From Bufo bufo (lineage: Eukaryota > Chordata > Amphibia > Anura > Bufonidae): a stretch of DNA of 64,000 nt. The translations under genes and the position numbers were made by a program. Every line of letters begins with the position of its first letter. The stretch's first letter is position 1. The notes beneath the pieces are model-generated. The model did not search any database and was not told the DNA's origin. It saw nothing but the letters and a program-made list of their open reading frames with translations. Where the stretch lies: assembly GCF_905171765.1 (NCBI RefSeq), contig NC_053389.1, positions 402,800,645 to 402,864,644 on the forward strand. Reading direction: 5' to 3'. Below, piece by piece: positions 55,601 through 64,000 of this stretch.

Positions 55601-56050
55601 GGAAGGGCTAGGTGGATGCCCTTGGGAAACCCTGGCAGCAGAGTCTTCAAACAGCATAAGAGACTGCTGCATAACTTGAGGCTCAGACAGTTTCCCTGAT
55701 ATGCATGGGGGTGATGTGACAGACCGATGGGCTTGGTTTGCATGCGCCATCTGTGCGCTTTCTGCAGAAGACTGGGTGGGAGATAATGTGAACGTGCTGG
55801 ATCCACTGTCGGCCACCCAATTGACTAATGCCTGTACCTGCTCAGGCCTTACCATCCTTAGAACGGCATTGGGCCCCACCAAATATCGCTGTAAATTCTG
55901 CTGGCTACTGGGACCTGAGGTAGTTGGTTCACTAGGACGTGTGGCTGTGGCAGAACGGCCACGTCCTCTCCCAGCACCAGAGGGTCCACTAACACCACCA
56001 CGACCATGTCCACGTCCGCGTCCGCGTCCCTTATTAGATGTTTTCCTCAT
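52616..56050 (-). pseudogene. hAT (ZBED-type) transposase, one frame with three stops
   Basis: A single 1144-codon frame without frameshift, broken by stops at 55403-55405, 55043-55045 and 52811-52813. The N-terminus is Arg/Gly-rich (RGRGRGHGRGG, residues 6-17). A BED zinc finger has Cys 301, Cys 304 and His 327/330. A Ser-rich linker follows. The catalytic core has TTDTWTS (Asp 505) and VVCDNGRN (Asp 634), then HIPCLAHVLNLVVQKF and RLICDVTTRWSSTLHML, an acidic insertion (EEEEEE/DEDEEE), and the C-terminal dimerisation part after the last stop, ending IPQDLSIPCAD. The protein would bind the element ends and catalyse cut-and-paste transposition in the nucleus. Three point mutations inactivate it. 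Length is long for hAT because of the low-complexity N-terminal and acidic regions. Confidence 0.93.
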
Positions 56051-56069
56051 TGTTCCTGTTCATCACAAT

Positions 56070-56785
56070 TTTGAGAATGGCAAATTTGGGAATGCTTTTT
56101 CAACCCAGAACAAAAAGTCTGCTTTGACGGTCACTACAAATAACTTGACCAGCTAAAACTGTGCAGATTTAGTTGAATAGAGATGTGAGACCTGTTTTTT
56201 TTTGCGCTGTGTGACAGTTATAGGTTTAATCACAGAATGACACTTCTATCAGCACGCTAGCGTGTGTCTTAGGTTTTTCTGAATGACACTATCAATAACT
56301 TCAATGTAAGATTTTCTTTTTGGGATAGATTTCAAGTAGGCCTGAAATACCACAAACTAGTTATTTTCAGAATGGCAAATTTGGGAATGCTTTTTCAACC
56401 CATAACAAAAAGTCTGCTTTGACGGTCACTACAAATAACTTGACCAGCTAAAACTGTGCAGATTTGGTTGAATAGAGATGTGAGACCTGTTTTTTTTTGC
56501 GCTGTGTGACAGTTATAGGTTTGATCACAGAATGACACTTCTATCAGCACGCTAGGGTGTGTCTTAGGTTTTTCTGAATGACACTATCAATAACTTCAAT
56601 GTAAGATTTTCTTTTTGGGATAGATTTCAAGTAGGCCTCAAATACCACAAACTAGTTATTTTCAGAATGGCAAATTTTGGAATGCTTTTTCAACCCAGAA
56701 CAAAAAGTCTGCTTTGACGGTCACTACAAATAACTTGACCAGCTAAAACTGTGCAGATTTGGTTGAATAGAAATGTCAGGTCTAT
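56070..56785. repeat. 295-bp tandem repeat, 2.4 units
   Basis: GAATGGCAAATTTGGGAATG recurs at about 56075, 56370 and 56665, with a 295-bp period. It lies just upstream of the transposase start, so it is probably in the hAT-D promoter/5' UTR region. Confidence 0.93.
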
Positions 56786-56789
56786 TTTT

Positions 56790-57110
56790 TAGGCGCTGGG
56801 TGACAGGCTCAACTTGCCCCTGATGTAATATATGGCCAAAAAATAACCACACTGTTGATGGTTAAATGCACTTGGGTGACACAGGCTCAGCCTGCAGCTG
56901 ATGTAGTATATGGCCAAAAAATAATCTGACTGTTGATGGTTAAATGCACTTGGGTGAAACAGGCTCAGCCTGCAGCTGATGTAGTATATGGCCAAAAAAT
57001 AACCAGACTGTTGATGGTTAAATGCACTTCGGTGACACAGGCTCAGCCTGCAGCTGATGTAGGATATAGCACAAAATAACCACACTATCGATGGTTAAAT
57101 ACACTTGGTG
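56790..57110. repeat. 78-bp tandem repeat, about 4 units
   Basis: The units contain AGGCTCAGCCTGCAGCTGAT, GTAGTATATGGCCAAAAAAT and CTGTTGATGGTTAAATGCAC. Confidence 0.93.
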
Positions 57111-57631
57111 ATAGCTCGTGCTGGCGCACCACAAGTCACAAAATGGCCGCCGATCACCCCAGAAAAAAAGTGATCTAAAAACGCTCTGGGCAGCCTCAAA
57201 AAAGTGAGCAAGTCAATAATAGCACTTCAATGATCCACAGCTGCAGATCGATCACAGAATGAAGTCTTTTGGAGGAGTTAATCTGCCTAATCTCGCCCTA
57301 ACGTCGCAGTTGCAACTTCTCCCTATGCTTGAATCAGCAGAGTGACGTGCAGCGCTACGTGACCCAAGCTTATATAGAGGCTGGGTCACATGCTGCACTG
57401 GCCAATCACAGCCATGCCAATAGTAGGCAAGGCTGTGATGGCCTCTTGGGGCAAGTAGTATGACGCTTGTTGATTTGCTGCTTTGCAGCCTTTCAAAAAG
57501 CGCCAAGAAAGCGCCGAACACCGAACCCGAACCCGGACTTTTACGAAAATGTTCGGGTTCGGGTCCGTGTCGCGAACACCCCAAAATTCGGTACGAACCC
57601 GAACTATACAGTTCGGGTTCGCTCATCCCTA
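57111..57631. other. hAT-D 5' subterminal region and terminus
   Basis: It matches 34020-34539 of hAT-C, including GCTGGGTCACATGCTGCA, GGCCAATCACAGCCATGCCA and the final GAACCCGAAC-rich terminus. No gene. Likely the promoter side of the transposase. Confidence 0.8.
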
Positions 57632-59714
57632 AATATGACGAATGTATTCGTCATATTCCTCAAAATGAAGATAATGAAGTATTCTACATCTTCGTTTTAG
57701 CTCCATATTCGTCAACTTCGCTAATTCTAGCAATCAAATAGGAAGGTTGACTATAGAGACAGCTAAGTTTAATTCGCTATTAGTGTCGAGCGCGAATATT
57801 CGAATATCAATTTTTTTCGCGAATATCGGCACTTCGCTAATTCGCAAATATTTCGAATATAGTGATATAAATTCGATATTTCGAGTATTCATTTTTTTTT
57901 TTTTTATTGTTATATTTTTTTCTTTCCCACTTCCCTAAAGTTGTTCTTACCTGTCCTTTGGATTCCTGGCTTCCTGTCTGCTCCAGTCAGTGCCCGTTGC
58001 CGCTCCTGCCGACTTCCGTGCTCATGGAGCGTCCCCATCCCCATGGGAACGTCTCCATATACTAGAATGTACTGTCGGATTTGAGAATTACGTGAAAAAT
58101 CGCAATTCGATTATTTCAAGTTATAATAATCGAATTTCGATTTTAACTTAGCACTGCTATATTTAATTCTAGCCTAATATGGAATATATGACTGCTTTTT
58201 AAAAAAAAAAATAGAATAATTATAATACCTGATAATTATTATAATTATTCTATTTATAAAAAAAAGCAAAGTAATATAATCGCATAGCGAATTAAACTTA
58301 GCTGTCTATATAGTAAACTTTCCTATATGATTGCTAGAATTAGCGAAGTTGACGAATAGGTAGCTAAAACGAAGATGCAGAATACTTAGTTATCCTCGTT
58401 TTGTGGAATATGACGAATACATTCGTCATATTCGCTAATTCTACCAAGCCAACCATAGTAAACCAGGTCCAAGTTGAAATCGCAATTCGATTAATTCAAG
58501 TTATAATAATCGAATTTCGATTTTAACTTCAATATAGCACTGCTGTTAAAATCGAAATTCGATTATTATAACTTGAATTAATCGAAGTGCTATTTCAACT
58601 TGGACCTGGTTTACTATGGTTGGCTTGGTAGAATTAGCGAATATGACGAATGTATTCGTCATATTCCTCAAAACGAAGATAACAAAGTATTCTACATCTT
58701 CGTTTTAGCTCCATATTCGTCAACTTCGCTAATTCTAGCAATCAAATAGGAAAATTGACTATAGAGACAGCTAAGTTTAATTCGCTATGCGATTATTTTA
58801 CTTTGCTTTTTTTTTTTTATAAATAGAATCATTATAATAATTTATTATAATGATTCTATTTATAAAAAAAAAATGCAAAGTAAAGTAATCGCATAGCGAA
58901 TTAAACTTAGCTGTCTCTATAGTCAACCTTCCTATTTGATTGCTAGAATTAGCGAAGTTGACGAATAAGGAGCTAAAATGAAGATGTAGAATACTTCGTT
59001 ATCTTCGTTTTGAGGAATATGACGAATACATTCGTCATATTCGTCATCTTCGCTAATTCTAGATATCAAACCAATAGGAAAGTAGCCTTAAGTTAAAATC
59101 GCAATACACGATTATTTAAATCGCATAATAATCGCGATAACTAGAATAATGATGAATATTCGATTTCGACGAATATGAAACGAATATTCTATTGAATATT
59201 CGCAAATTTCGTCGAAATCGAATATGGCACCTGCCGCTCATCACTAGTTCTGAAGCTTGCTGCTTTCTTGGTTATCCAGCTGAGGTAAGGGACTCAGGCT
59301 GGGAAAGTTGATCTTGGGCCTCAGCAGAGGCTTGGATCCCTGGTTGGGGTCCCTGTTTCTGGGAGCTCCTATTCAGACAGCCTACCCCAACAAGGGGTGG
59401 CTGGTACACTGCCTAGAACTTTCTATCCTCCCTCTGAAGTAGGGTGTGGGAACATTCCACTCCTCCTGAGATAGGGGGAAGCTAGCCTGGAATGGTATAT
59501 TCCAGTCTAGATATACTAACTGGCTTGGTTCTGCTACATACTGCTGCCACCTGCTGGTGTACATAGATATTACAGCATAAATATAATGCAACAGACCTGG
59601 AGAATGCACATTATGGGAAAAATGATGCAAACTTATACCAGATGATATTATGCATATACCTAACATTATGAAGCAGGGGAACAGAAGTTTAGTGATATAC
59701 TTCAGGATGTTACA

Positions 59715-61100
59715 TAACCCGTTACTTTAAGTGAAGCCGTCCTCGGCGCAAGATAGGCGGGTGAGGAGTGAGCTCTGGGTACCCAATTAATACAAAGTGC
59801 TTCGTGAATATACATATAATGACATACAAAGACAAAACATTTAACGGTTTCCTCGAGGTTCCTGCCTGCTAGCATAAGGTGTCCAACACACAATTTTCCT
59901 TATCTTGGTATAACCAGATAACCTATAACTGCACAAAGCATGCATTGCTGACTGACTTTGTATGTTCTGGCCATGAACATCAAAGAGAGCATGGGGGTGT
60001 CTTTACTCCGTAATCCCACCATTGTGTAATGCAAAGCCCGCAAATGAAAGGGTGGCTTTATCCTGTATTCCCTTCCCTGCATCATAGCCTGAAGAAATTT
60101 GGCTTGTAGCACGATCACTATGATGTCTATGAGGAAGCTAGAATATAAGGCTCTAAGGCTTGAGGTACCATACCTTAGGCAAAAGCTCAGAAGGGGAGGT
60201 ATTTATCGTCTCCATGTCTTCTGGCAAGTCACAGGAGGAGGGTCTTTAATCCCGTGCGCTCCTGGAATGAGACACCTCCGGATGGGAACAATCCGGAACA
60301 TTTAACAAGCGGGAAGGAGCAGCCTAGGGCTTCTAACGATTCCCGAAGCAGCAGGGGTACCTGTGTAACTAGACCTGTCAGGACTTACCATTTGGTCCTA
60401 CCCTGGGTACCTATGGGTATACATCACCGGGTGTAGGCCATTGGTGTACAACGTCCCTCTGATGACAGTCCGTATAAGGGGGAGAGAACATGAGCTGTAA
60501 AAAGGCACACTTTAGGTAAGTTGCTACATTTTTGTTAAGTGCAATGGTAAGTGCAATCATTTCAAACAGTGCATAAATTCACATTGTGGCACCTAGAAAG
60601 ATAATACACACAATGGGCAGGAAATCTTGAACATTACATAACATTTGTAAACCAGTTACAATAGTACATGAGAATAAAGTGCAAGCTTTTATGTTGCAAT
60701 AAAACATTTTTATTAAATAGTGCAATTTTATAAGTGCAAGGATAGGCTCAACAATAACTTGAGTCCTTTTTCCTGAAAGTGCTTGAAGTTGTAGAAAAGT
60801 TCTTTGCAATCCACAGGGCAAAAGTTAATTGTAATCCAAAGGGTTAAAAGTGTTATAAAATAGCAGCAGGCTATCAAGTAACCTGAGAAAGGGGATAAAA
60901 CGGTTAACTTGGACGTAAGGGGTTAAGTGCTGATGGGGGGAGTCCTAACTGACATGACCATCTGGATGAGGACAACAATGGCAACCTGGAACAAAATGGT
61001 TAAAACATACAGCATGCCAACAGGTCCTCACCCGTCAGGTAATCAGTCCATGGCGTGGCTCCCAAAACAGTGTCACTGGATTTTCTTTAGGGTAGACACC
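59715..61100 (-). other. 3' non-coding interior of the cold-shock LTR element
   Basis: About 1.4 kb between the ORF stop and the 3' LTR with no frame I recognise, and no trace of pol domains. Repeated AAGTGCAA words occur around 60530-60740. A clear polypurine tract next to 59714 is not obvious (minus AAAGTAACGGGTTA). Confidence 0.6.
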
Positions 61101-62885
61101 TTACAAGTAGGTGTCCAGCTCCTCATCACTGCTTGAGCTGCTAAAATGCATGAGAGGTAACTCCTGCCTCTGCTGGTAGCTTAGGGTGGTGTTGGTGGTG
61201 GTGCGCCAGCGCCCTCTACCGGTTACAGTCGGTATTGGCTGCACTGCCAACCTGGAAAATGTAGCTGTTGCTTGCTGCAGACCGGGATCCACAGCCGGTG
61301 CAGGAAGAGGAAGAACTTCTGGCTGCATTGGTGCAGGGAGAGCTGGAACATTGGACGGTGGCTGTTGTGGCTGCTTCCAGGGAAGCATATAGGGTGGCAG
61401 GAAACATGGCTGCACCTTAGGATTAAAGGTTAGGACTGAATTATTTATCTGTCCTACCCTCAGGGTTGGTGGCGGTAATAGGTCAGGTATTAGAGGTGCA
61501 GGGGCTGGTTGTGCCTTTTCTTTGAAAACCAGCCGGCCGTCCGGGGTCTCTTGCAGGCATCTGGTTCTAAACTGCAGAGCCTGGATCCTCCTGCCAGGTC
61601 TCTGGGGTGATGGCAGGGGAGAGCGGTTCTGCAGTAGGGTCACTCCAGCCGCAAAGAGTCCTTGCATTGACCGCATGGGAGTATATTCAACTTGATCTCC
61701 GATGTAGAGGTTATGCCTCTCCTGGGGCAAGTAGTGGTGTTTCACCGATCTGCAGCCTACGAATACCTCAGTGCCTGAGTGGTTGTCCTGGAGGAACCCC
61801 ACTCCTCTCTCTACTGAGAACCATAGGACGGTTCCGGTACGTCGGGTCAGGATGGGGTCTCCGGACTGGGGGCAATCAAGAACCTCCTTCACCCACTCCT
61901 CTACGGCCGACTTGTACTCCCAGGCCGTCTGGGCAAAGGCGGTTATCTCGTGGGGAACCTCTGGGTTGAGGCTACTGAGCTGGCTGTAACTGGGCGGTGG
62001 AGTGGAATCCCCAGCCGCCTCCACTGCACCAGGAGGTGGCAGCGACTTGGTAGGCCTGAGGTTAATGGGCGGTGCTGGGGTCTCTGGACGTGGCGGAGGG
62101 AAGGACACGGACTGGGCCTTGGCCTCAGGGAGCTGGGTTGCTCCTACCTGCTGTCGCGGCCGGGCGGCCGGTTCCGGTGCCTCCTGGTCCCGATCCTGCA
62201 GCTCCTTCTTCATCTGCGCCGCAGACTGGATGCTGGTGACGTCAGCGACAGCCCATGAGGTGGATGACTCGACGTCCACTTCCATCTGGGCAGGTGCGTC
62301 GCCATCTGCGGGGGTTCCCGAGAGAGCGGAGGGATCCACAGCCTCCTGGTATTCGATCACCAGGTCCGTAGCATTGATAGGAGGAACCGGGACTTCATCC
62401 GTCATCCTCTCTGGCATCTCCGGTGGGTCGTCCAGGGTAGATGCTGCGGGGTTCTTGGGCGAGGAAGTACCCACATCTTCTGGTCTGGCGCCAAGGGCTG
62501 AGGGTCCGCGTCTCTGGGTTAGTTGGGAGACCCGGATCTCCATCGGTTGTTTGGGGTAGACGTCCTCCCCAGCGATGGACATGGCATTCCATTTGGGACG
62601 TGGATAGGCCATCTTCGCTGTGCTCCGGCACACGCTGATTGCTAATACTAAAGGAGGGGCGCAGAGGGTGGAGCTTTTATCATCTCTGGCCAGGGCAGTG
62701 ACAAGTCCATAGAGGGCGTTCTCTATCTTTCCCGCTCCTGAAGGGGCGTATTCGACATCCTCGTGCCTTTCTTGAGGGGGTGTAGCTATATTTTCCAGCT
62801 TCTGGGGGGCATAGACAGCATTTCCGCGCTCCTGGGAGGACGTTTCTTGATTTCTTTGTCTTTTGGCATGAAGATGCAGCGCCAT
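61101..62885 (-). CDS. 594-residue protein with a cold-shock (Y-box-type) domain, in an LTR element
   Basis: An intact frame in the gag position. Residues 349-419 read as a cold-shock domain: TGTVLWFSVERGVGFLQ (aromatic strand plus RNP1-like GVGFLQ, 361-366), then TEVFVGC (RNP2-like, 373-378), HHYLPQERHNLYIGDQVEY and an end at about AAGVTLLQ. Such domains bind single-stranded nucleic acid, so it may coat the element RNA in place of a zinc-knuckle Gag (inference). Other parts: Pro-rich linkers, a PPPSYSQL word (297-304) resembling a late-domain motif, a possible helical segment at 314-337, a basic GRGRWR at 556-561 and an acidic Ser-rich C-terminus SSSSSDEELDTYL. No zinc knuckle or capsid motif is recognised. 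The start could also be Met 93. Confidence 0.75.
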   Translation of the reverse strand: MALHLHAKRQRNQETSSQERGNAVYAPQKLENIATPPQERHEDVEYAPSGAGKIENALYGLVTALARDDKSSTLCAPPLVLAISVCRSTAKMAYPRPKWNAMSIAGEDVYPKQPMEIRVSQLTQRRGPSALGARPEDVGTSSPKNPAASTLDDPPEMPERMTDEVPVPPINATDLVIEYQEAVDPSALSGTPADGDAPAQMEVDVESSTSWAVADVTSIQSAAQMKKELQDRDQEAPEPAARPRQQVGATQLPEAKAQSVSFPPPRPETPAPPINLRPTKSLPPPGAVEAAGDSTPPPSYSQLSSLNPEVPHEITAFAQTAWEYKSAVEEWVKEVLDCPQSGDPILTRRTGTVLWFSVERGVGFLQDNHSGTEVFVGCRSVKHHYLPQERHNLYIGDQVEYTPMRSMQGLFAAGVTLLQNRSPLPSPQRPGRRIQALQFRTRCLQETPDGRLVFKEKAQPAPAPLIPDLLPPPTLRVGQINNSVLTFNPKVQPCFLPPYMLPWKQPQQPPSNVPALPAPMQPEVLPLPAPAVDPGLQQATATFSRLAVQPIPTVTGRGRWRTTTNTTLSYQQRQELPLMHFSSSSSDEELDTYL

Positions 62886-63100
62886 CTTGAAACGAATATG
62901 GCGAATCTCTACAATACCAAATTAACTCTTCAAGTGCTGCAGCGCACGTGCAGCGCTTTCTTGGCACAGCAACACAAGTAAGAAAGTCACTTTTTAACGA
63001 TTTTTGTACAATCTTCAGCCTTGCTAATATTATGAAACATGTGTTTTTTAAGTCCGTTTTTAGATGCGGTTCTGTTAGGGATGGACACACAATACAATCC
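62886..63100 (-). other. Leader of the cold-shock LTR element
   Basis: About 215 bp between the primer-binding site and the ORF. It is unlike the leader of the Ty3/gypsy element apart from an AAGATGGC word near the start codon. Confidence 0.6.
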
Positions 63101-63119
63101 GATCCTGTTCGTGACGCCA
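63101..63119 (-). other. Primer-binding site of the cold-shock LTR element
   Basis: The minus strand reads TGGCGTCACGAACAGGATC, five bases after the LTR end. It is identical over 18 bases to the site of the Ty3/gypsy element at 40980. Confidence 0.85.
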
Positions 63120-63124
63120 CTTGA

Positions 63125-64000
63125 TGCAATGAGCAGGACACTGGGTCAGTTGGGGCTGCTATGCAGTGGGTCAGATTTATAGGTGAATAAGTTCGTGACG
63201 CCAGTTGCAGCTTGCGCAGGTACTATAGAAGGGCCCTTTAAGATGGTATGAGCACACGTACTAGGTAAGGAATGCAGAGGGGGATATTGTCTCTGTATTG
63301 TGTCAACGGTGTCTCCTACCTGTAGTACGGCTGGACTCCTGTATCCTGGCTCACATACAGCAAAATTGAGTGCTGTAAATAGGAGTAACTGAGGAATGAT
63401 GGAATTCCACACAGAAAAGAGGGTCCAACTTGTCTTTACTTGATGTTATTATATATGCAGCTTTAGATCCATACAATGTTACAGCAATAGTCTAGGATCC
63501 CAGCAGGTTTTGGCAATATGTGGCAGGAATTATATATATGTATTCTGCATCTAGTACATACGCCTTTAAGAATTTGGAAGGTCTTCTGCTCTGTCTTGGG
63601 TCTGCTTAGTATGGGCCTGACTAGCTATGGAGGTACTTACCTTCTCTTTGTATTTTGGAATCTGTTACTTACAGGACTGCTCGCAGGGAATGGTGGTGGC
63701 TTCCTGGAGATCTGATAGTTCTGAAGCTTGCTGCTTTCTTAGTCATCCAGCTGAGGTAAGGGACTCAGGCTGGGAAAGTTGATCTTGGGCCTCAGCAGAG
63801 GCTTGGATCCCTGGTTGGGGTTCCTGTTTCTGGGAGCTCCTATTCACACAGCCTACCCCAACAGGGGGTGGCTGGTACACTGCCTAGAACTTTCTATCCT
63901 CCCTCTGAAGTAGGGTGTGGGAACATTCCACTCCTCCTCAGATAGGGGGAAGCTAGCCTGGAATGGTATATTCCAGTCTAGATATACTAACTGGCTTGGT
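63125..64000 (-). repeat. 5' LTR of the cold-shock LTR element (cut by window edge)
   Basis: It matches 48310-48919 plus 59247-59530 with few changes (for example GTTCGTGACGCC at 63191 versus GTTTGTGACGCC). A TATATAA-type word is on the minus strand near 63455. The 5' end is outside the window. Confidence 0.92.

Larger units (their letters stand above)
49423..57631 (-). mobile_element. hAT family 1 copy D, complete with target duplication
   Basis: An 8209-bp element starting TAGAGATGAGCGAACACC and ending GTTCGCTCATCCCTA, flanked by an exact 8-bp duplication AATATGAC (49415-49422 and 57632-57639). It contains a 141-bp array near its 3' end, a transposase frame on the minus strand (56050-52616) and two further tandem repeats near its 5' end. 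It is the best-preserved hAT of this family in the window and serves as the reference for the other copies. Confidence 0.95.
48920..59246. mobile_element. AT-rich palindromic hAT-type MITE, nested
   Basis: The ends TAGTGTTGAGCGCGAATATT and GCCGCTCATCACTA are flanked by GTTATGAA (48912-48919) and GTTCTGAA (59247-59254), an 8-bp duplication with one change. Without hAT-D it is about 2.1 kb, rich in CGAATATTCG-type words and long A/T hairpins (58195-58265, 58805-58870). A second copy of the left terminus occurs at 57780 (TAGTGTCGAGCGCGAATATT), so the element contains a partial internal duplication or a second insertion. No coding sequence. Confidence 0.82.
48310..59714 (-). repeat. 3' LTR, split by nested hAT elements (48310-48919 and 59247-59714)
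   Basis: The two pieces together match 63125-64000 in order. The break falls between CTGATAGTT and CTGAAGCTTG, which is continuous at 63710-63730. The full length is about 1.07 kb. An inverse GGCGTCACAAAC motif at about 48381-48393 corresponds to the internal primer-site-like motif of the 5' LTR. Confidence 0.9.
48310..64000 (-). mobile_element. Gag/pol-less LTR element encoding a cold-shock-domain protein; runs off window
   Basis: On the minus strand: 5' LTR from beyond 64000 to 63125, primer-binding site 63119-63101, a leader, a 594-codon ORF (62885-61101), about 1.4 kb without genes, and the 3' LTR from 59714 to 48310, which is itself split by a 10.3 kb hAT nest. The LTRs have TG...CA ends (TGTAACATCC ... 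CATTGCA). No protease, reverse transcriptase or integrase is present, so it must be moved by enzymes from elsewhere. It lies in hAT-E. The target duplication cannot be checked. Confidence 0.85.

Noticed and set aside
61101..62885. Host Y-box gene (YBX family) rather than an element gene
   Set aside because: The frame lies between a primer-binding site and LTRs, has no introns, and its flanking Pro-rich and acidic regions do not resemble Y-box proteins. A processed host copy captured by the element remains possible.
1..64000. tRNA genes or other host RNA genes
   Set aside because: I looked for A/B-box and cloverleaf patterns by eye and saw none I could support. The only RNA-related hits are the decayed 18S-like fragments and the hammerhead.

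Overview
The window looks like a piece of a large, repeat-rich vertebrate genome, most likely an amphibian (probably a frog). I see no host gene. Almost every base I can explain belongs to mobile elements or to tandem arrays inside them. The organism call is an inference from the mix: CR1-clade LINEs ending in TTCTATG repeats, TTAA-flanked piggyBac-type MITEs, Tc1 with a CAGTCGTGGCC terminus, many degenerate hAT elements with GTTCGGGT-rich ends, Ty3/gypsy LTR elements, and a retroelement-like insert carrying a hammerhead ribozyme.

Left block (1-13499): a hAT copy (hAT-A, plus strand) is interrupted four or more times. A minus-strand Ty3/gypsy element (1-4063, cut by the window edge) sits in its zinc-finger region. 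A 1.5 kb inverted-repeat insert with a 14-bp target duplication (5267-6768), which carries a hammerhead ribozyme motif, sits in its catalytic region. A 5'-truncated CR1 LINE (8655-13386) sits just inside its 3' terminus. The CR1 is itself split by two TTAA-flanked elements (8921-11246 and 12594-13254), and the first of these holds a further MITE and a 17-bp minisatellite.

Middle block (13500-36442): anonymous and repeat-derived DNA; a 112-bp satellite in three pieces; inverted ends and transposase remnants of a second hAT family (16253-24992); a broken Tc1 element (16793-18344); a small coding-free LTR element (20381-22312); a second truncated CR1 (25613-26821); and a rearranged hAT (27800-34539) with a 92-bp array.

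Right block (36443-64000): a third first-family hAT copy (hAT-E, minus strand) has acquired a minisatellite-bearing segment, two partial 18S rRNA-like copies, a full-length young Ty3/gypsy element (40167-47875, 804-bp LTRs, GGGT target duplication) and, at 48310, an unrelated LTR element that runs off the window. That last element encodes no visible pol. Its one large ORF (594 codons, 61101-62885 minus) contains what reads as a cold-shock (Y-box type) domain. Its 3' LTR is split by an AT-rich palindromic hAT-like element (48920-59246), which is split in turn by hAT-D (49423-57631; exact 8-bp duplication AATATGAC). hAT-D has the best-preserved transposase frame in the window and a 141-bp array.

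How the parts relate: the two LTR families share the same primer-binding motif, so the Ty3/gypsy element could supply enzymes in trans to the cold-shock-domain element (inference). The hAT copies are the oldest layer and act as landing pads. Insertion order can be read from the nesting and the target-site duplications.
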